Of a DNA stretch of 64,000 nucleotides, positions 1 to 11,525 are shown piece by piece (position 1 is the stretch's first letter; each line of letters starts with the position of its first letter). This DNA is from Athripsodes cinereus. Lineage: Eukaryota; Arthropoda; Insecta; Trichoptera; Leptoceridae. The notes under the pieces were generated by a model. That model had not been told where the DNA came from. It did not search any database and saw only the letters and a program-made list of their open reading frames with translations. Position numbers and translations under genes: made by a program. Location: NCBI GenBank assembly GCA_947579605.1, contig OX388318.1, positions 9,858,001-9,922,000 of the forward strand, written 5' to 3'.

Positions 1-1015
1 TAATTTGATTTCAAACACTAGTTTATTTATTAAGTAAATAAAGAACATACATTAGGAATAACATTAATTCAAACACAATATAAAAACATTCATTGAAAAA
101 TTAAAATGGAAATTAAAATATCCTGATCACAAATCACTGGGTCATTCAAATGGTTGAATGGGATGTCGTTATTAAAAAATGTAAAAATGGTAAATAATAA
201 AATAAATAAAGAAAACAGCAGAGGCAACATTTGTTAATGGGAGTGCAAATACAGATGGTAGTTTGTTACAATATTTCAGTGATTCAAACGAAAGGAAAAC
301 ACAATAATTGAAATAACTTTATAAATAAAATGATACAATAAATTGACCTCATAAGCGCTATCAAAGAGAGATAAAAAATATAATTTATATTGCAGTCTTG
401 ATAATTCTTTGGCCGATTGCCAATTCTTTACTTATGGTATCGCAATTCTAGGGGAACGGAACAAAGAGGGCTTGTTGTTTGTGATACTGAAATAATAATT
501 GAAAAATAAAATCTACAATGTGAAAAGATAAAATTGTTGCAGTACAAACAATATATAAATAAGGGACAATAGGGATGGATGATACTTTCAAATGACGAAT
601 CGTGTTTAATTATGTAAATAAATATCAAGGAAATATCAGAAACAGATGACCATCTTAATTTATGGACGATGCTGCTCTGTTTATTTGCATAGCGCACACA
701 AAGAATAATAAAACAATAATTATTTTGTATTTACTGAGACCCGATGTTTTAATTTGCCCTAAGGGTATTTATTATCACGAATTATATTTATCGTTGACCC
801 TTATCATTAAAAGTTAGTCTTTTTTTCTAATTAATCATAGCCGAACTTAACATCCAAAATCGCATGTCCACTATAGATTTGTAACATTTCCTGCAACACT
901 TTGGATTAATCATAAGAAGAGAGCCAAATCAATTCTTCTCGTAAAATCTCATGATAATCGGGAGGAACGATACAAGGAGATATCATGGCCAATTACAAAT
1001 TTTATGAAGCGGTAT
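1..1015. other. AT-rich DNA, no feature recognised
   Basis: Stop-dense in all frames. The only open frame over 80 codons (428-697, minus) is low-complexity and resembles nothing I know. No terminal repeats or tandem arrays seen. Confidence 0.6.
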
Positions 1016-1024
1016 GATTCAGAA

Positions 1025-1160
1025 AACTTCATTCACAGGAAGCTCTTTGCATGGCTCACGACCGACGCAAGTGGAGAGAGATTGATTCTGTAAAGAACCT
1101 GCTGTTGCCACTACCCAACGAAATAAGTGATAGAGAGGAATATGCAATGAAGTTCCTGTA
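1025..1160 (+). mobile_element. decayed LINE C-terminal fragment (RTE-like)
   Basis: The plus-strand frame from about 1030 reads HSQEALCMAHDRRKWREI. This matches the pattern that ends many RTE-like reverse transcriptase ORFs (...A..DR.KWR..). The intact LINE at 28899-31220 ends with a comparable KDRRKWRSIL. No longer coding context survives on either side, and the 3' limit is unclear; an (ATT)-rich stretch near 1310-1335 may be the old tail. The assignment rests on a short motif, so it is only moderately supported. Confidence 0.4.
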
Positions 1161-1663
1161 AAGTGGTTGTAATATGTTTACTGGACAGGAAAGACACAAT
1201 TTACCGAGCCAAGATTGACTTCATAATAAGGGGGACCTTATGGGCATATTTATTTATCGGGGCTAGCTTATTTATTCTTGTATAGTACCTACCGAAGGGC
1301 TTGTGTTGGAATAATATTATTATTAGTATTATATTATTTGGAACGATATACTTTTGATTGTTTCTTGTTCCTTTCGCAGAATAAGATGACGCGGTGTTAT
1401 GGTATGAATTTTAATTAGGGATCCAAAAGTTACTTTGTAATTTCAACTTACATTAAATTAACGGCCTGCAACGGACACATTGATATATTTCAAAAATATT
1501 ACTTAGTTGATGCCAAATACCGTGCGTAAAAAGATAAGTTATTTGAAAGAAAGAATGGATACAATCCAGTCTAGTTAATTAAGTAAGAGTATAAAGCTCG
1601 ATTAGAATTGACAGTGGTAAAAAATGTGGAAAAAATCTTAAAGCACATTACAAATGTTTTTTT
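1161..1663. other. unclassified AT-rich DNA
   Basis: Holds an ATT-rich patch (about 1310-1335) that could be a LINE tail. No gene seen. Confidence 0.5.
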
Positions 1664-1818
1664 TTAAAGATATAACTTGGATTTTTTTTAACCCAAATAC
1701 AACCTTATACAGTACACTAAAAGTTTGTGTCGTGAAATGGGAGTTTGCCGGCACCTGGGATGGAACCGCGGATCCTTTGTACACGAGGCTGCTCTACCTT
1801 CAGGCTACCGACGAACTC
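1664..1818 (-). mobile_element. tRNA-derived SINE, degraded copy
   Basis: On the minus strand this starts with a tRNA-like head (GAGTTCGTCGGTAGCCTGAA), continues through a decayed B box, and keeps the body motif GCCGGCAAACTCCC of the better copies at 49011 and 51972. It ends in the AACCCA/ATATCTTT terminus they share. The B box (GGTTCCATCCC on the minus strand) is mutated compared with GGTTCGATACC in the intact copies, so it is probably inactive. Confidence 0.75.
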
Positions 1819-2359
1819 TTAAATCTGGGTTTTCAATGAACCAAAATGCATCTCTAACACCCTTAATGAAAGCAAATTGCTTTTATCGTGAAGGCAAAGT
1901 AGAAAATATAAAGAATAAATCGTTTATAATACATTGTCAGTGATTACCTGATTTGATCCTTTAATTTCATTCCTACAAGAAATCGAGTGTTAAGACTAGT
2001 GTATAAATAAATACTTTCAGTTGATAGAAAGAGAAAATATCCACTTAAAAATAAGAAAAGGTATACAGCCATAGATAAAACGAATAGTCATAAGTTTGTT
2101 GTTTGGGGTGTTGAACCCCCGACAGTTGTAAATATGAAAAGTTATACAAAAGTCCAAACACTTTCCGTTCTGTACCGGCTCATTATTATAGTTAGTTCAT
2201 AGAAAACAATATGACAATACTTTAGTACCAGTAATAGTAGTAGTAGCTGTCATATTAGTTATTGTAGTGTGACTTGGAAACATTCTTTCAGACAATTACA
2301 TCACAAATATTTTAGTCTGTTTGTTTAACTATATTAAATTTATATTTATATATCCTTTA
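1819..2359. other. unclassified AT-rich DNA
   Basis: No gene or repeat recognised, apart from a short TAG-type microsatellite near 2233-2247. Confidence 0.5.
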
Positions 2360-3012
2360 TGATGTGGCTGACTTTGACCAAGCAAACAATTTTACACAAT
2401 TAGACAGGGTTGGAGGAGATCACAGCAAAGTAGGGTCACGAGACAGATGGTGTCATTTGGTTGTATCGCTCCATTCAGATCTACAGTGTTCGGACAGCGG
2501 CAGTTTGTGTGGATGGCACCTAGACTATTTAATATCTTGCCTCTAAAGATTAGAGAAATCACTGTTTTTGTTGAATTTAAAAGAGCATGTTATGGGTGGG
2601 TGTCTGATCTGCCAATGGAGAGATTGCAGGATATCTTAGGATTTGTTCCATGATTTGTTTTGTGTTTTATGTGGGGTGATATACTTGTGTTTGTATGTGG
2701 TGTGGGATTTGTGATGTGTGTGGTTGAGGGATGTGTTGTTTTTTTTTCTGGTTTTATATGGAGAAATGGTTTGTTTGTGTGTTGTTTCATGTATGGACGG
2801 TTTGCAGCAGTGTTTTTCTTGTTATGAATGTGATTGTGCTAATATAGGAGATGAATGCGTTTTGTGATTGTGTATATGTTTCAGTATGATTGATATGTTT
2901 GTGAGATGTTTGTCCTAGAACAGGTTATACCTAGTTGGGCAGCATCAATGAAAATATGTATACCTAGATTTGTTATTTATTAGTGTAATAGAATAAATAA
3001 AAATAAAAAAAA
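2360..3012 (+). mobile_element. LINE 3' end (CR1/jockey-like ORF2 C-terminus plus 3' UTR)
   Basis: The open frame ending at 2653 carries QFVWMAPRLFNILPLKIRE followed by FKRACYGWVSDLP. This is the APRL-N-LP-IRE...FK...L..W signature found at the C-terminus of CR1/jockey-type ORF2 proteins. A GT-rich untranslated stretch follows, then an A-rich tail (AATAAATAAAAATAAAAAAA) near 2993-3012, as expected for the 3' end of a non-LTR retrotransposon. Everything upstream of the last about 70-90 codons is missing, so this is a 5'-truncated copy. No target-site duplication was identified. The exact clade is not decided by so short a piece. Confidence 0.75.
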
Positions 3013-3121
3013 AAACAACTAAAAAATCAATGCCTTAGAAACATTGCATAATGAATTCTTTGAACAAGTTCCTGTCCAATAAAGTTTTGTTTTTTGTATA
3101 TATTGAGAAATAAATAAGTGA

Positions 3122-3262
3122 ATATGTTTGGGTTAGTCGGAAGAGATCGCACCTTTGCGATAAACTCGCCCTCTGTATATTGATTGTATTTAATTTGAAT
3201 GTATACCTATTATTTTAGTAGGTATACCGTAATTGTTTGTAATCAATGTACAGTATAGAATG
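3122..3262 (+). repeat. LINE-like 3' UTR repeat, copy 1
   Basis: A block starting GTTTGGGTTAGTCGGAAGAG and ending in AATGAATAAATAAAAA. It is repeated in inverted orientation at 4906-5050. Common landmarks are GAGATCGC, TTTGCGATAAAC, CCCTCTGTATAT, GTATACCT and TTGTTTGTAATCAATGTACAGTA. The oriented terminal (AAAT)n tail and the lack of coding potential fit the 3' untranslated end of a LINE. Confidence 0.7.
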
Positions 3263-3376
3263 AATAAATAAAAATATGTAAGCGTGAATTTAATTGGTGT
3301 TGCATCCTCAGTATTTTTTCAATAAGGAATATGAATTGAAGGTGAATAGATAGACAATAGCGATAGTGTCAATAGT

Positions 3377-3470
3377 GTGTACAAAATTTTTTTTCGTCCC
3401 TCTGCAGGAAGATTGTTTACATAGTGTACAAAATTTTTTTCGTCCCTCTGCAGGAAGATTGTTTACATAG
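3377..3470. repeat. tandem duplication, 47 bp x 2
   Basis: GTGTACAAAATTTTTTT...CAGGAAGATTGTTTACATA occurs twice back to back, at 3377 and 3424. The copies differ only in the length of the T run. A recent local duplication. Confidence 0.9.
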
Positions 3471-4014
3471 CCCCGATAATCTGTGGGCTACCCTACTTGA
3501 GGGAGATTCTGCGATCTATACGATAGATGAAGAAGTTGTTTATGTGATTTTCGCACTCGTTCACAACTGATAAGGGACTGTGTTTTTATTGAATGATTAT
3601 TCTGAGAAAGAAGCATGAGAAGTGAGATATACAGCTGGTACAAAAATAATAATAATGCTACTACATACATACACACAAACTAGAAGGAATAATAATAATA
3701 ATATGTACGTAGTTAGGAAGAATTGCTCGAGTGTTATGTATTTCTTTCAAACAAGAAATTATTATCTTTTATTTTATATTATGATAAAGTTGAGACAATA
3801 TTATTATTATTATTAGGTACCTATGTGTTTTCTTCGGATAATCTCAAGCTGGGAAAGGTATTGTGTGTAAAGAGAATAGGCAATCAGAAAGTATTAAAAT
3901 ATATGTTTTTTGTATTTTACACATTAATTTGCAGATGAAAAGTAAATTTGATATATTTATTTACTTCTTTATTAAACGTCTTGAACCTTTTACCCGTGAA
4001 CCGTGAACCGTGAA

Positions 4015-4250
4015 GCACCCGATAAAGAATTCGCCTTCCATTCTTTCTCGTAAGTTTTCGAGTGTCCTGTAAAAGGCAGATGTTTGAAAAAATAAAGAAA
4101 TTTTACCTCTCAAATTCAGCAATGAGGTTTGCCACCAAATTGTCTTGAATGTGTTAATTTTCTATTGGCACAGAGAAGACGGCCTGCATGTTTATTGCAT
4201 GCAGCTGTTCTGCTAGTTACCTTCCTTGTGTGATATGTCGTGTTGGTATA
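4015..4250 (+). mobile_element. RTE-tailed SINE-like element, copy A
   Basis: Near full-length copy. Landmarks in order: GTAAGTTTTCGAGTGTCCTG, TAAAAGGCAGATGTTTGAAA, CAGCAATGAGGTTTGCCACC, CAGAGAAGACGGCCTGCATG, then the palindromic GCATG..CATGC hairpin. It ends in a decayed CCTTCCTTGTGTGATATG / GTGTTGGTATA terminus and a (GTA)n tail. No tRNA-like head could be recognised. Confidence 0.8.
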
Positions 4251-4905
4251 GTAGTAGTAGTAAATTGAGAAAACAATAATATCAAGAATTCAAAATAACA
4301 ACAACAATAATTATTCAAAAATAACAAAATAAAATCCAAACATTCATGTGTGATACCTTTGAAAATTACAACCTCCATTACTTTTGATTCACTCATTCAT
4401 GCATCGTACAACAATTGATGAAACTAAAAACAAATAATGTTTTTTCTACTATTTTGATTTCAATCAAGATTGATAATGTTGAAAGACGCTTTTATCGATA
4501 AAAACATCACATTGTCAATCTCCTCGTTAAAAAACCTTAATGGATATGTGATACCTATAGAGATTATGTGATTCGGCATGTAGGTGTCATCACAGAGTTT
4601 CAGTGGAATACTTAAATATCATTAGAGACCATGACCATATCAACCAATATCAGAAATCAACCAATGATGGTTGATATTTTTTTTTGTTTCTGTCGTCCTG
4701 CAACATCTAATAATCAAAATATATTTATGTATCCATATTGAATATAAAAGTCTGTTATCTATATTTACTCGTACATGAAATTTATTGTGAAGTTGTTAAG
4801 AATATAATTATTTAAGTAACTTAAAGATATTGTGATAATCATCGGGAAATACTTGTTACATGTTGAATCTATGTTCAAAGGCCATCCACTCAGAGATATT
4901 TATGT

Positions 4906-5050
4906 ATATTTATTTATTTATTCATTCTTTACTGTACATTGATTACAAACAATTACATAAAAGGTATACATTCAAAATAAATACAATTAATATACAGAGG
5001 GCTCGTTTATCGCAAAGGCGCGATCTCTTCCAACTAACCCAAATATTAAT
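4906..5050 (-). repeat. LINE-like 3' UTR repeat, copy 2 (inverted)
   Basis: Reverse-complement relative of 3122-3262. It keeps CAGAGGGCTCGTTTATCGCA, GCGATCTCTTCCAACTAACC and TACTGTACATTGATTACAAA on the plus strand, with the AAAT-type tail at its left edge. The two copies face each other about 1.65 kb apart. Confidence 0.7.
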
Positions 5051-5504
5051 ATTATTAATATTGAAACAGTAATCCTCTCAAAATTGAAGCACTAATTGCT
5101 TAATGTATTTCGTTCGATATTCCATCTATCATCGCTATCAAAGCTCAATAATACTTGCAGTTAAATAAACACACATTATGTATAATTAAAGACATAAATA
5201 TATACGTGTATAATAATATTGAAACATACATATTATAATAATAGTATCTACTAATTTACGCAAGGGAAATCCCCGATGACTGCTTATAAGAACAGATGTT
5301 TATCGGCAATATGAAATAGTGCCAAGTCAAATGACATTAATCAGTTTACACCTACATATCTACTAAGTTATGTATTGCAAGATTAAAATGTTAATGCAAA
5401 TACAAATAACTAAATAAAATACCAAGCAGTTGAAATGTTGGTCGCACGTAGAATAAAATATTTGTGGTATTAGTGAAATTTTTAACTTCAAACATTCGTT
5501 ATAA

Positions 5505-5687
5505 TCTATACTAATATTAAAAAGAGGAAAGATTTGATTGTTTGCATTGAAAAGGTTCCGAAACTACTGAACCGATTTGGAAGCTACACTATCCCCGGGT
5601 GATATAGGCTATATTATATTTTCAAAAAAGTTAGAGATCCTTATTAAAACGTCCATCTACCCGTGCGAAGCCGGGGAGGACCGCTAA
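5505..5687 (+). mobile_element. non-autonomous Helitron-like fragment
   Basis: Begins TCTATACTAATATTAAAAAG and ends CTAA followed by T, which fits the 5'-TC...CTRR-3' rule for Helitrons inserting next to T. Internal phrases (CCGAAACTACTGAACCGATT, AGCTACACTATCCCCGGG, CCGTGCGAAGCCGGGG just before the end) are typical of a Helitron-like repeat that is very common in insect genomes, from general knowledge. It is non-coding and shorter than the usual repeat, so it is probably internally deleted. Confidence 0.75.
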
Positions 5688-6935
5688 TATTAATATAAAA
5701 GTGGTATCAATTGAATGTTTTTTTATGGAAAATAATACAAACATTTGTGTAGTTAAATGTTATTATTCATCTAATGATTTGTAAACAAGAATGACTCACA
5801 AACTTAAAAAAAAAACAGCATTCCCAATGTAAAAATAAACTTTACTATTCAAGTGTTATGCATATATTTTCGACCTGAAATATGAACGGAATCATATTTT
5901 TATCATCAATCATAAATAATAAAGCACATAATTCAAAATCGCGGTAAGATTAAAGTTATTTCCTGATTTAATGTTATTATTTACATAGAAATCTCATATC
6001 ATTATCATTTCCTTATAATAATATTTTCGTACATGCGCGTTACGCGAAAACACTCCGATAATAATATATTAGTATTATCTTAGTATTATTTCCAAAAAAG
6101 ACTTGTGAGAGAAAAATGTGGCACTCCCATCTCAAGGTATAATAAGTTGGGAATGCAAAATGCAACGAAAACTCTTTTCCTTATTTTCAAAATACCCACA
6201 AATTGATTCTAAGTAGCGAATGTATGTGGGATGATAAATTCTTGCATTTGCTGCGGAAAGTTTTTCGGGCGAAGAGAGTTTGTTTATGGTGGCTTAGTAA
6301 TACATATTATTATTAGATACTATGTACATATGTACATATAACCAAAAGAGTTCTACTGCTGCCGCTAACTGAAAAACTGTATAAAAATATCGTAAAGTAC
6401 TGAGATTTCTAACAGAGGATAGAGTCGCTTGGGAAATATTGAGATTAAAACTTTTCTAAGCATATTTTTACCACTACTACTTACTACATAATTGAAAGTA
6501 TATTTATGAAACAAGTTTCAGTGAAGAACTTCGATAAAACACATCTTAATCAAAATATTAGATACTTGTTGTGTCGTATAGTTGGTACAATTCATTTAAA
6601 CTTTTTCTGTTACTGAAACCATATTATACCTTCTTAATTACAAGCAATACCTTAAAATAAGTCTGAATTAAACTTTTGTTGGATCTACCTTATGTATTCT
6701 GTGGGTATTTATTTTATTTCAATAATAATGATTCATTAATTTATTTTTCCTATGCTTCTTATGAAATCGTAGAAAATCATCGAATATGAAAAAATTATAT
6801 TTTAATGGTATAAACGGCACAGACCTATATAACAATCAGTAATAATTTATTAAATCAATCTAAGGCTTAGAAAAAACAATGTCACCTTATTTGGTAGTGC
6901 CCTGAGAACCAGTAGTAATATCTTGAATATAGGTC
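5688..6935. other. AT-rich DNA, no feature recognised
   Basis: Only short ATT/ATA runs. No element or gene identified. Confidence 0.5.
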
Positions 6936-7016
6936 AAGTTGTTCTTGCATGTTTCTGTTTCTTGCATGCAGTTAGTCTACTGGCTGCCCTACTTGTGGGA
7001 TATGCCGTGATGGTAT
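6936..7016 (+). mobile_element. RTE-tailed SINE-like element, copy B (3' end only)
   Basis: Starts in the TTGCATG...GCATGCAG hairpin and holds one of the best-preserved termini of the family: CTGGCTGCCCTACTTGTGGG then ATATGCCGTGATGGTATA. 5'-truncated. Confidence 0.8.
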
Positions 7017-7254
7017 AAATTGTTCTCAAGAGTATTGAATATCATATTAAACCTTACAAATTAAAAGATCTTGATTAAGATTGTCAAATAAATATATTCC
7101 GCAGTTTATGTTTAAAAATAAATTATGGAGTTCTACAAAATAAGCAGTTATAAAATTCAAATAATATTAATTTGATGTTTTCAAGATATCTACGAAATAA
7201 GATTGAAGATTAGATCCGCATCGAGAGTGACTCCCTGTATTATCATGATCTGAC

Positions 7255-7850
7255 AAATCTTTCATGGGAAATTGTAAGGGATGGAAGATGCAATAGGTAG
7301 GTACATCGAAAAAAGGAAAATGGGCGGTGCTAGAGTGAACGGTGCTCTTCGACCCATTGTCAGAATAGGCAATGTTTCCAACATGGCAAAAAATACTGGT
7401 GCACAATACCATTCTGGTACTGTCACTTTTGTATGCATGCGAAACATGGACGTGGTTGAAGCAGGACGAAAGTGGAAATGCAATCGTTGAGAAGAATGGA
7501 TGGTTAAGCGTTGAATAATAAGAGTGAGGGATGAGGATATTCAAAGAATGAGCGAATTAGAGGGGAGTGTTATGGATAGAATGTATGTAAATGAATGATG
7601 ATGGTTTGGACATGTGGAACAAATGGATGATGAAAAAATGACAAGGAGGATAAACTTATCTGAAAGATGGAGTGTGAGAGTGCGCGGGCGTCCAAGAATT
7701 ACGTGGCTTGCTCACATTGATCAAATTCTCAAGGACGATCCTGTGTTGAGTAAGAAAAACTGATGTGCGTGTATGACAAATTGTATGAATGTACATGAAG
7801 CGAATAAAGTATCGAAGGATATTATTGATAGAATACTGTAATCGGGTGCT
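7255..7850 (+). pseudogene. decayed RTE-like LINE ORF, C-terminal part
   Basis: With frameshifts and stops allowed, the plus strand matches residues of about 570-765 of the intact LINE ORF at 28899-31220. The pieces align in order: RDG.C, RKKENG / VNGALRPIVRIGNVSNMAKN, CMRNMDVV, MVWTCGT (intact copy: RWFGHVE), MTRRINLSERW, VRGRPRI, HIDQILKDDPVLS. The region is a coding relic rather than a UTR. It lacks the polymerase core and any 5' part. The open frames on both strands here are accidental remnants and should not be annotated as genes. Confidence 0.85.
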
Positions 7851-8142
7851 AAATAAATAAGTATGAATATCCCGAAAATTGTTTGTTTTATTCATACGAA
7901 TGCTGGAATGACAGCTAGATACCCTTTTTCCAACACGTTTATTATATAATCATGTCTGCTTTATAGGGTCACTTATTTTCATTCAATCCATTTCCGAGAC
8001 CTTTTTACCTATGAACATCTTTTCAATTCAATTCCTGACTATTTCTAAAAATCGAATCTTATTTTATGTCAGTTTGGCAGGAAAAAAATAAAACATTTTC
8101 TAACCTCCACAAAAATATTTGTGTATGTTCATCTATAGCTAT

Positions 8143-8200
8143 CTATACCTTAACGCCATTTACCAAACATGGTAGGCAGAGAGGATGAAACACTATGTAG
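8143..8200 (-). mobile_element. remnant of an RTE-like 3' terminus
   Basis: On the minus strand ...CCTCTCTGCCTACCATG...AAATGGCGTTAAGGTATA aligns with the LINE terminus TTTCTGCCTACC...AGCGGCGTGATGGTAT. The rest is too decayed to follow. Confidence 0.45.
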
Positions 8201-10989
8201 AACCATGCCGTCTTTTAGAATTTGATCAAGTCGTGTTGTACTCGGTGAGATTGAAGATTGATTTATTGTGTATGTTCATAAGTTTGTATATTCGTTTATA
8301 AACCGCAACGAAAATACGTTTTTTATTTATATATTTATAATTTTAAACATCTAAGCAAACAATGGAGATCGAGTTTCACAATGTACATAATGGTGTACTA
8401 GTTACATTATGGGTAAGTCAATGCTTTTTATAAAAAAAAACTACATTCATTGAGCTTATTTCTTAGTAATTAAAATCTTTTTACTAATAAAGATTATTTC
8501 AGATCTCATGTAAACATTCCTTAACAATATGATGTTTTCTTTTCTGACAAGTATCCTAAACAGTATCGATTCAGAAATACACAGATTAATTTAACTTTAA
8601 AGCCTATTTTTGATAAATGGTATAATTGACTAATCTCTGAGCACAGCATTTCAAGGAGTTTTCAGCTGGTTTTTATAATATTAGCAGAAAGGATACTACA
8701 TACAATATCAGCTGTATGGAAACATTATTCAAATTAAACATAGTGAATAAAATATTTTTATGGAATTAGTTTGTCATTTTTTATTTTCAAGGAAACCTCT
8801 TGAAAATATTTCACAAACAAGTGTGAGTGGGATTCTTTGGCGATGAACCCTTTTCTATAATAATAATAATAATAATATATGTAAGTACAGTCTTGGGCAT
8901 ATTAACGTGGACACATAAATATTTAGTGTCGAATTTGGTGAATTCATATAAAACAAGGATAAGGTATTATAAATTATTAAAGAAATATTGTACTAAAGCA
9001 ATATTTAAATTTATTTAACTATTATTTCAACTTCCAAAAGGCTGTTACAGATTCTACCTAAAATTTGCATCTGTAAAAAAATGGTAGTATTTTGGGTCTC
9101 TTTAATTATTAAGATGTGCTTATTATGTAAAATTGTGGAATCTCAAGCATTTATGACTGGTATTAATGATAAAAATACTTTCTTCTTTAAGGCTAAGTGG
9201 TCATGTTCTTGAGCATAGTTTTAATCTAACATTTCATCTTCATTTGTGGCGGGCATCTTCAACGGTTAGAGTGTGTGAGCTGTTTTCTTTTTCTGGGATG
9301 TCAGCCCGTGGTGTGGCTAGCAATTTTATTTGCCATCGAGTATAGTTTTTAACACACGCTTTCCTGTTGGAGTCCTCTTAAAGGGTTTTAACTCTTACTT
9401 TGTCTGTATTAATACGTACGAGAGTGTATATTATTCTGTATAGGAAGGTTTTCATGTACATATATTGTTATGAAAATATTTCAACACTGTTGATCGTATA
9501 TTGTATAATGGGGGCTTTTAGAATATTACGAAGGATGTGAAGGGAATACAGGGGATATGAATGTGTCGTTCTTGTTGTATGCTATTATTATTACATGTAC
9601 CTTTATACATTCATGGAAATATAACATTTACAGTGATTACAATGATTCAACTCGATAAGTATATTCATTGGGAATACTTCAAGGGTCTTTTTCCTATGCT
9701 CGCACCATGCGTTGTATATTAAAATGTGATTTTTGTATGCAACAATAATATAATATGTAGACCGTAATGTGATGAATTTGTAAAAGGAATCAAATTTTGA
9801 ATAATATTTTAAGAGAGATTTTTCTTTTCATATGTACCTTTATGTAGGTTTTGACAAATGTTAAGATTAGAATATTTCAAAATAAATTATGTATTATGTG
9901 ATCAATGATTTTTTAATACTTGTTTTAAAGTCGATTTTGCTCAGAAAGTTGTAGCCATCAAAACCTTTACAAATAATAGATTTAATTAAATTATTACTAT
10001 TTTCGGTATATCACGGAAATAATATATCATTGTTTTATGATTTGCTCTTAAACTATCTGAAATAGCTTGATGCAAGTTTTCATAGACAGGATGTTTTGTG
10101 GGATTTACAAAGTTATACTTTTAATACTAAATAATTAAAATGTGTCTGATAACTAAAATTAAGATATGATCTAGAGTTTGTGTGTTCACATTGTGTTGTT
10201 TGTTTTGTTTAACACAATATGTTTAAAATTAAGATAAATTCGCAACCTTCAATATATGTATTTAAATCACTGGTTGCTCATTTGTGGATGATATCGTTAT
10301 GAAATATTATTAGTAATAGCAGCAGTAATATATTTATTTTAATCCCCTCATAATTTGTATCGAACAAAGAGTTTAATTCTGTTGATAGTAAGTAAACTAA
10401 TATTTCAAGCTTATGTAATGCTGACAAATATGTTCACTTCCTGCTCAGTGTAGAGGACAAGCAATAATGTGACCGTACAAATAAGTATAATAGTAAGTAG
10501 GTATAATGAAATGATTTATAAAATGCAAAGAGTGGTCAAAAGAAAATCCACAAGATGTCGCCGCCGACATCGGCAGGTAGAAGGCAAAACACGGAAGTAC
10601 GATAAGCGAGCCGGAAGCTATGGAGGAAATTGGATAAAACGGAAGTTACATTCACAGCGATACGTTTTATTTTATAGTCTCGAGTCTCGCATCTTCCTGT
10701 TGCTTGCATTAGTTGAATCTAGTTATCGGAAGAAAATCTTCCAATAAAATACACCTCGTGGAAAATGTATTATTTACATGTAGCTACATATTATCTTTAT
10801 ACCAAATAATTTTATCTACTTTACTCTATGTACGAGTAAACTACAATTTTGTTTAGAAAGAATAATGCTTGGACTTAAATATTATTTGGAATATTAGAAG
10901 TTAAACAAGTTTCATGATTTGAAATTGCCACATGGAATTAGTTTGCTACACTTATTACATTTAAAATATATAGATACATAAGTTTTAAC
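8201..10989. other. AT-rich DNA, no gene recognised
   Basis: Contains an (ATA)n stretch near 8860-8880 and a slightly less AT-rich patch at 9245-9420 that I could not classify. An open frame at 10469-10747 (92 codons, very basic: KRKSTRCRRRHRQVEGKTRK) sits in the only other less AT-rich patch. It matches no family I recognise and has no splice or promoter signal that I can defend. Confidence 0.45.
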
Positions 10990-11215
10990 ATGTGTAGCGA
11001 ATGGACGATGAAGAGGATATAGGTATTTTTCAGATTAGGGCTTGTTAAAAAGCGTGTAGAGCAAAATCTCAAGAACGGATACGTCATGTTTAGTAAAAGA
11101 AATCGGCGTGCATAAATGAGAAACGAAGGAGGTATGTAAGGATAGATTAGTTATGGTGTTCCGTACTCTCTGCTATACCCACTTGGGATACGGCGTGAGA
11201 TACAGATATAAAGTG
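10990..11215 (+). pseudogene. decayed RTE-like LINE 3' end
   Basis: The nucleotide order matches the last about 80 codons of the intact LINE: GCGAATGGACGATGAAGAGG (MNEDRM region), CAAAATCTCAAGAACGGATA (QILQDGH), GCGTGCATAAATGAGAAACG (RACMRNC), then TGCTATACCCACTTGGGATA and CGGCGTGAGATA, equivalent to the LINE terminus. The terminus is intermediate between the LINE and the SINE-like family. Confidence 0.7.
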
Positions 11216-11479
11216 GATAGATATACCACAATAAGTAAATTTGTTTTAAGCAAAAAGAAGTTAAGTGAGTAAGATTTACATCATATTATTATTCCTTAAA
11301 TATGACTTTAAATAACTTAATTATGTAATAAGTAAAATATTATGAAACAAAAATTATAACAAATAATCCTGAAAGGCAATGTGATATATTTATTTGAGTT
11401 TCATATACATAAGTAGTTTAGTTGTTGATATACAGGAGGTCAACTGCATGTACAATTTTTCCTAGAATTTGATATGGGA

Positions 11480-11525
11480 TTGTTCTCTCTGTCTTCCCCA
11501 CCAGGGACACGGCGTGAGGGTTCAG
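11480..11525 (+). mobile_element. RTE-like 3' terminal fragment
   Basis: CTCTCTGTCTTCCCCACCAG followed by GGACACGGCGTGAGGG. The CCC-loop-GGG and GGCGTGAGG segments match the LINE terminus. No coding part remains. Confidence 0.55.
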
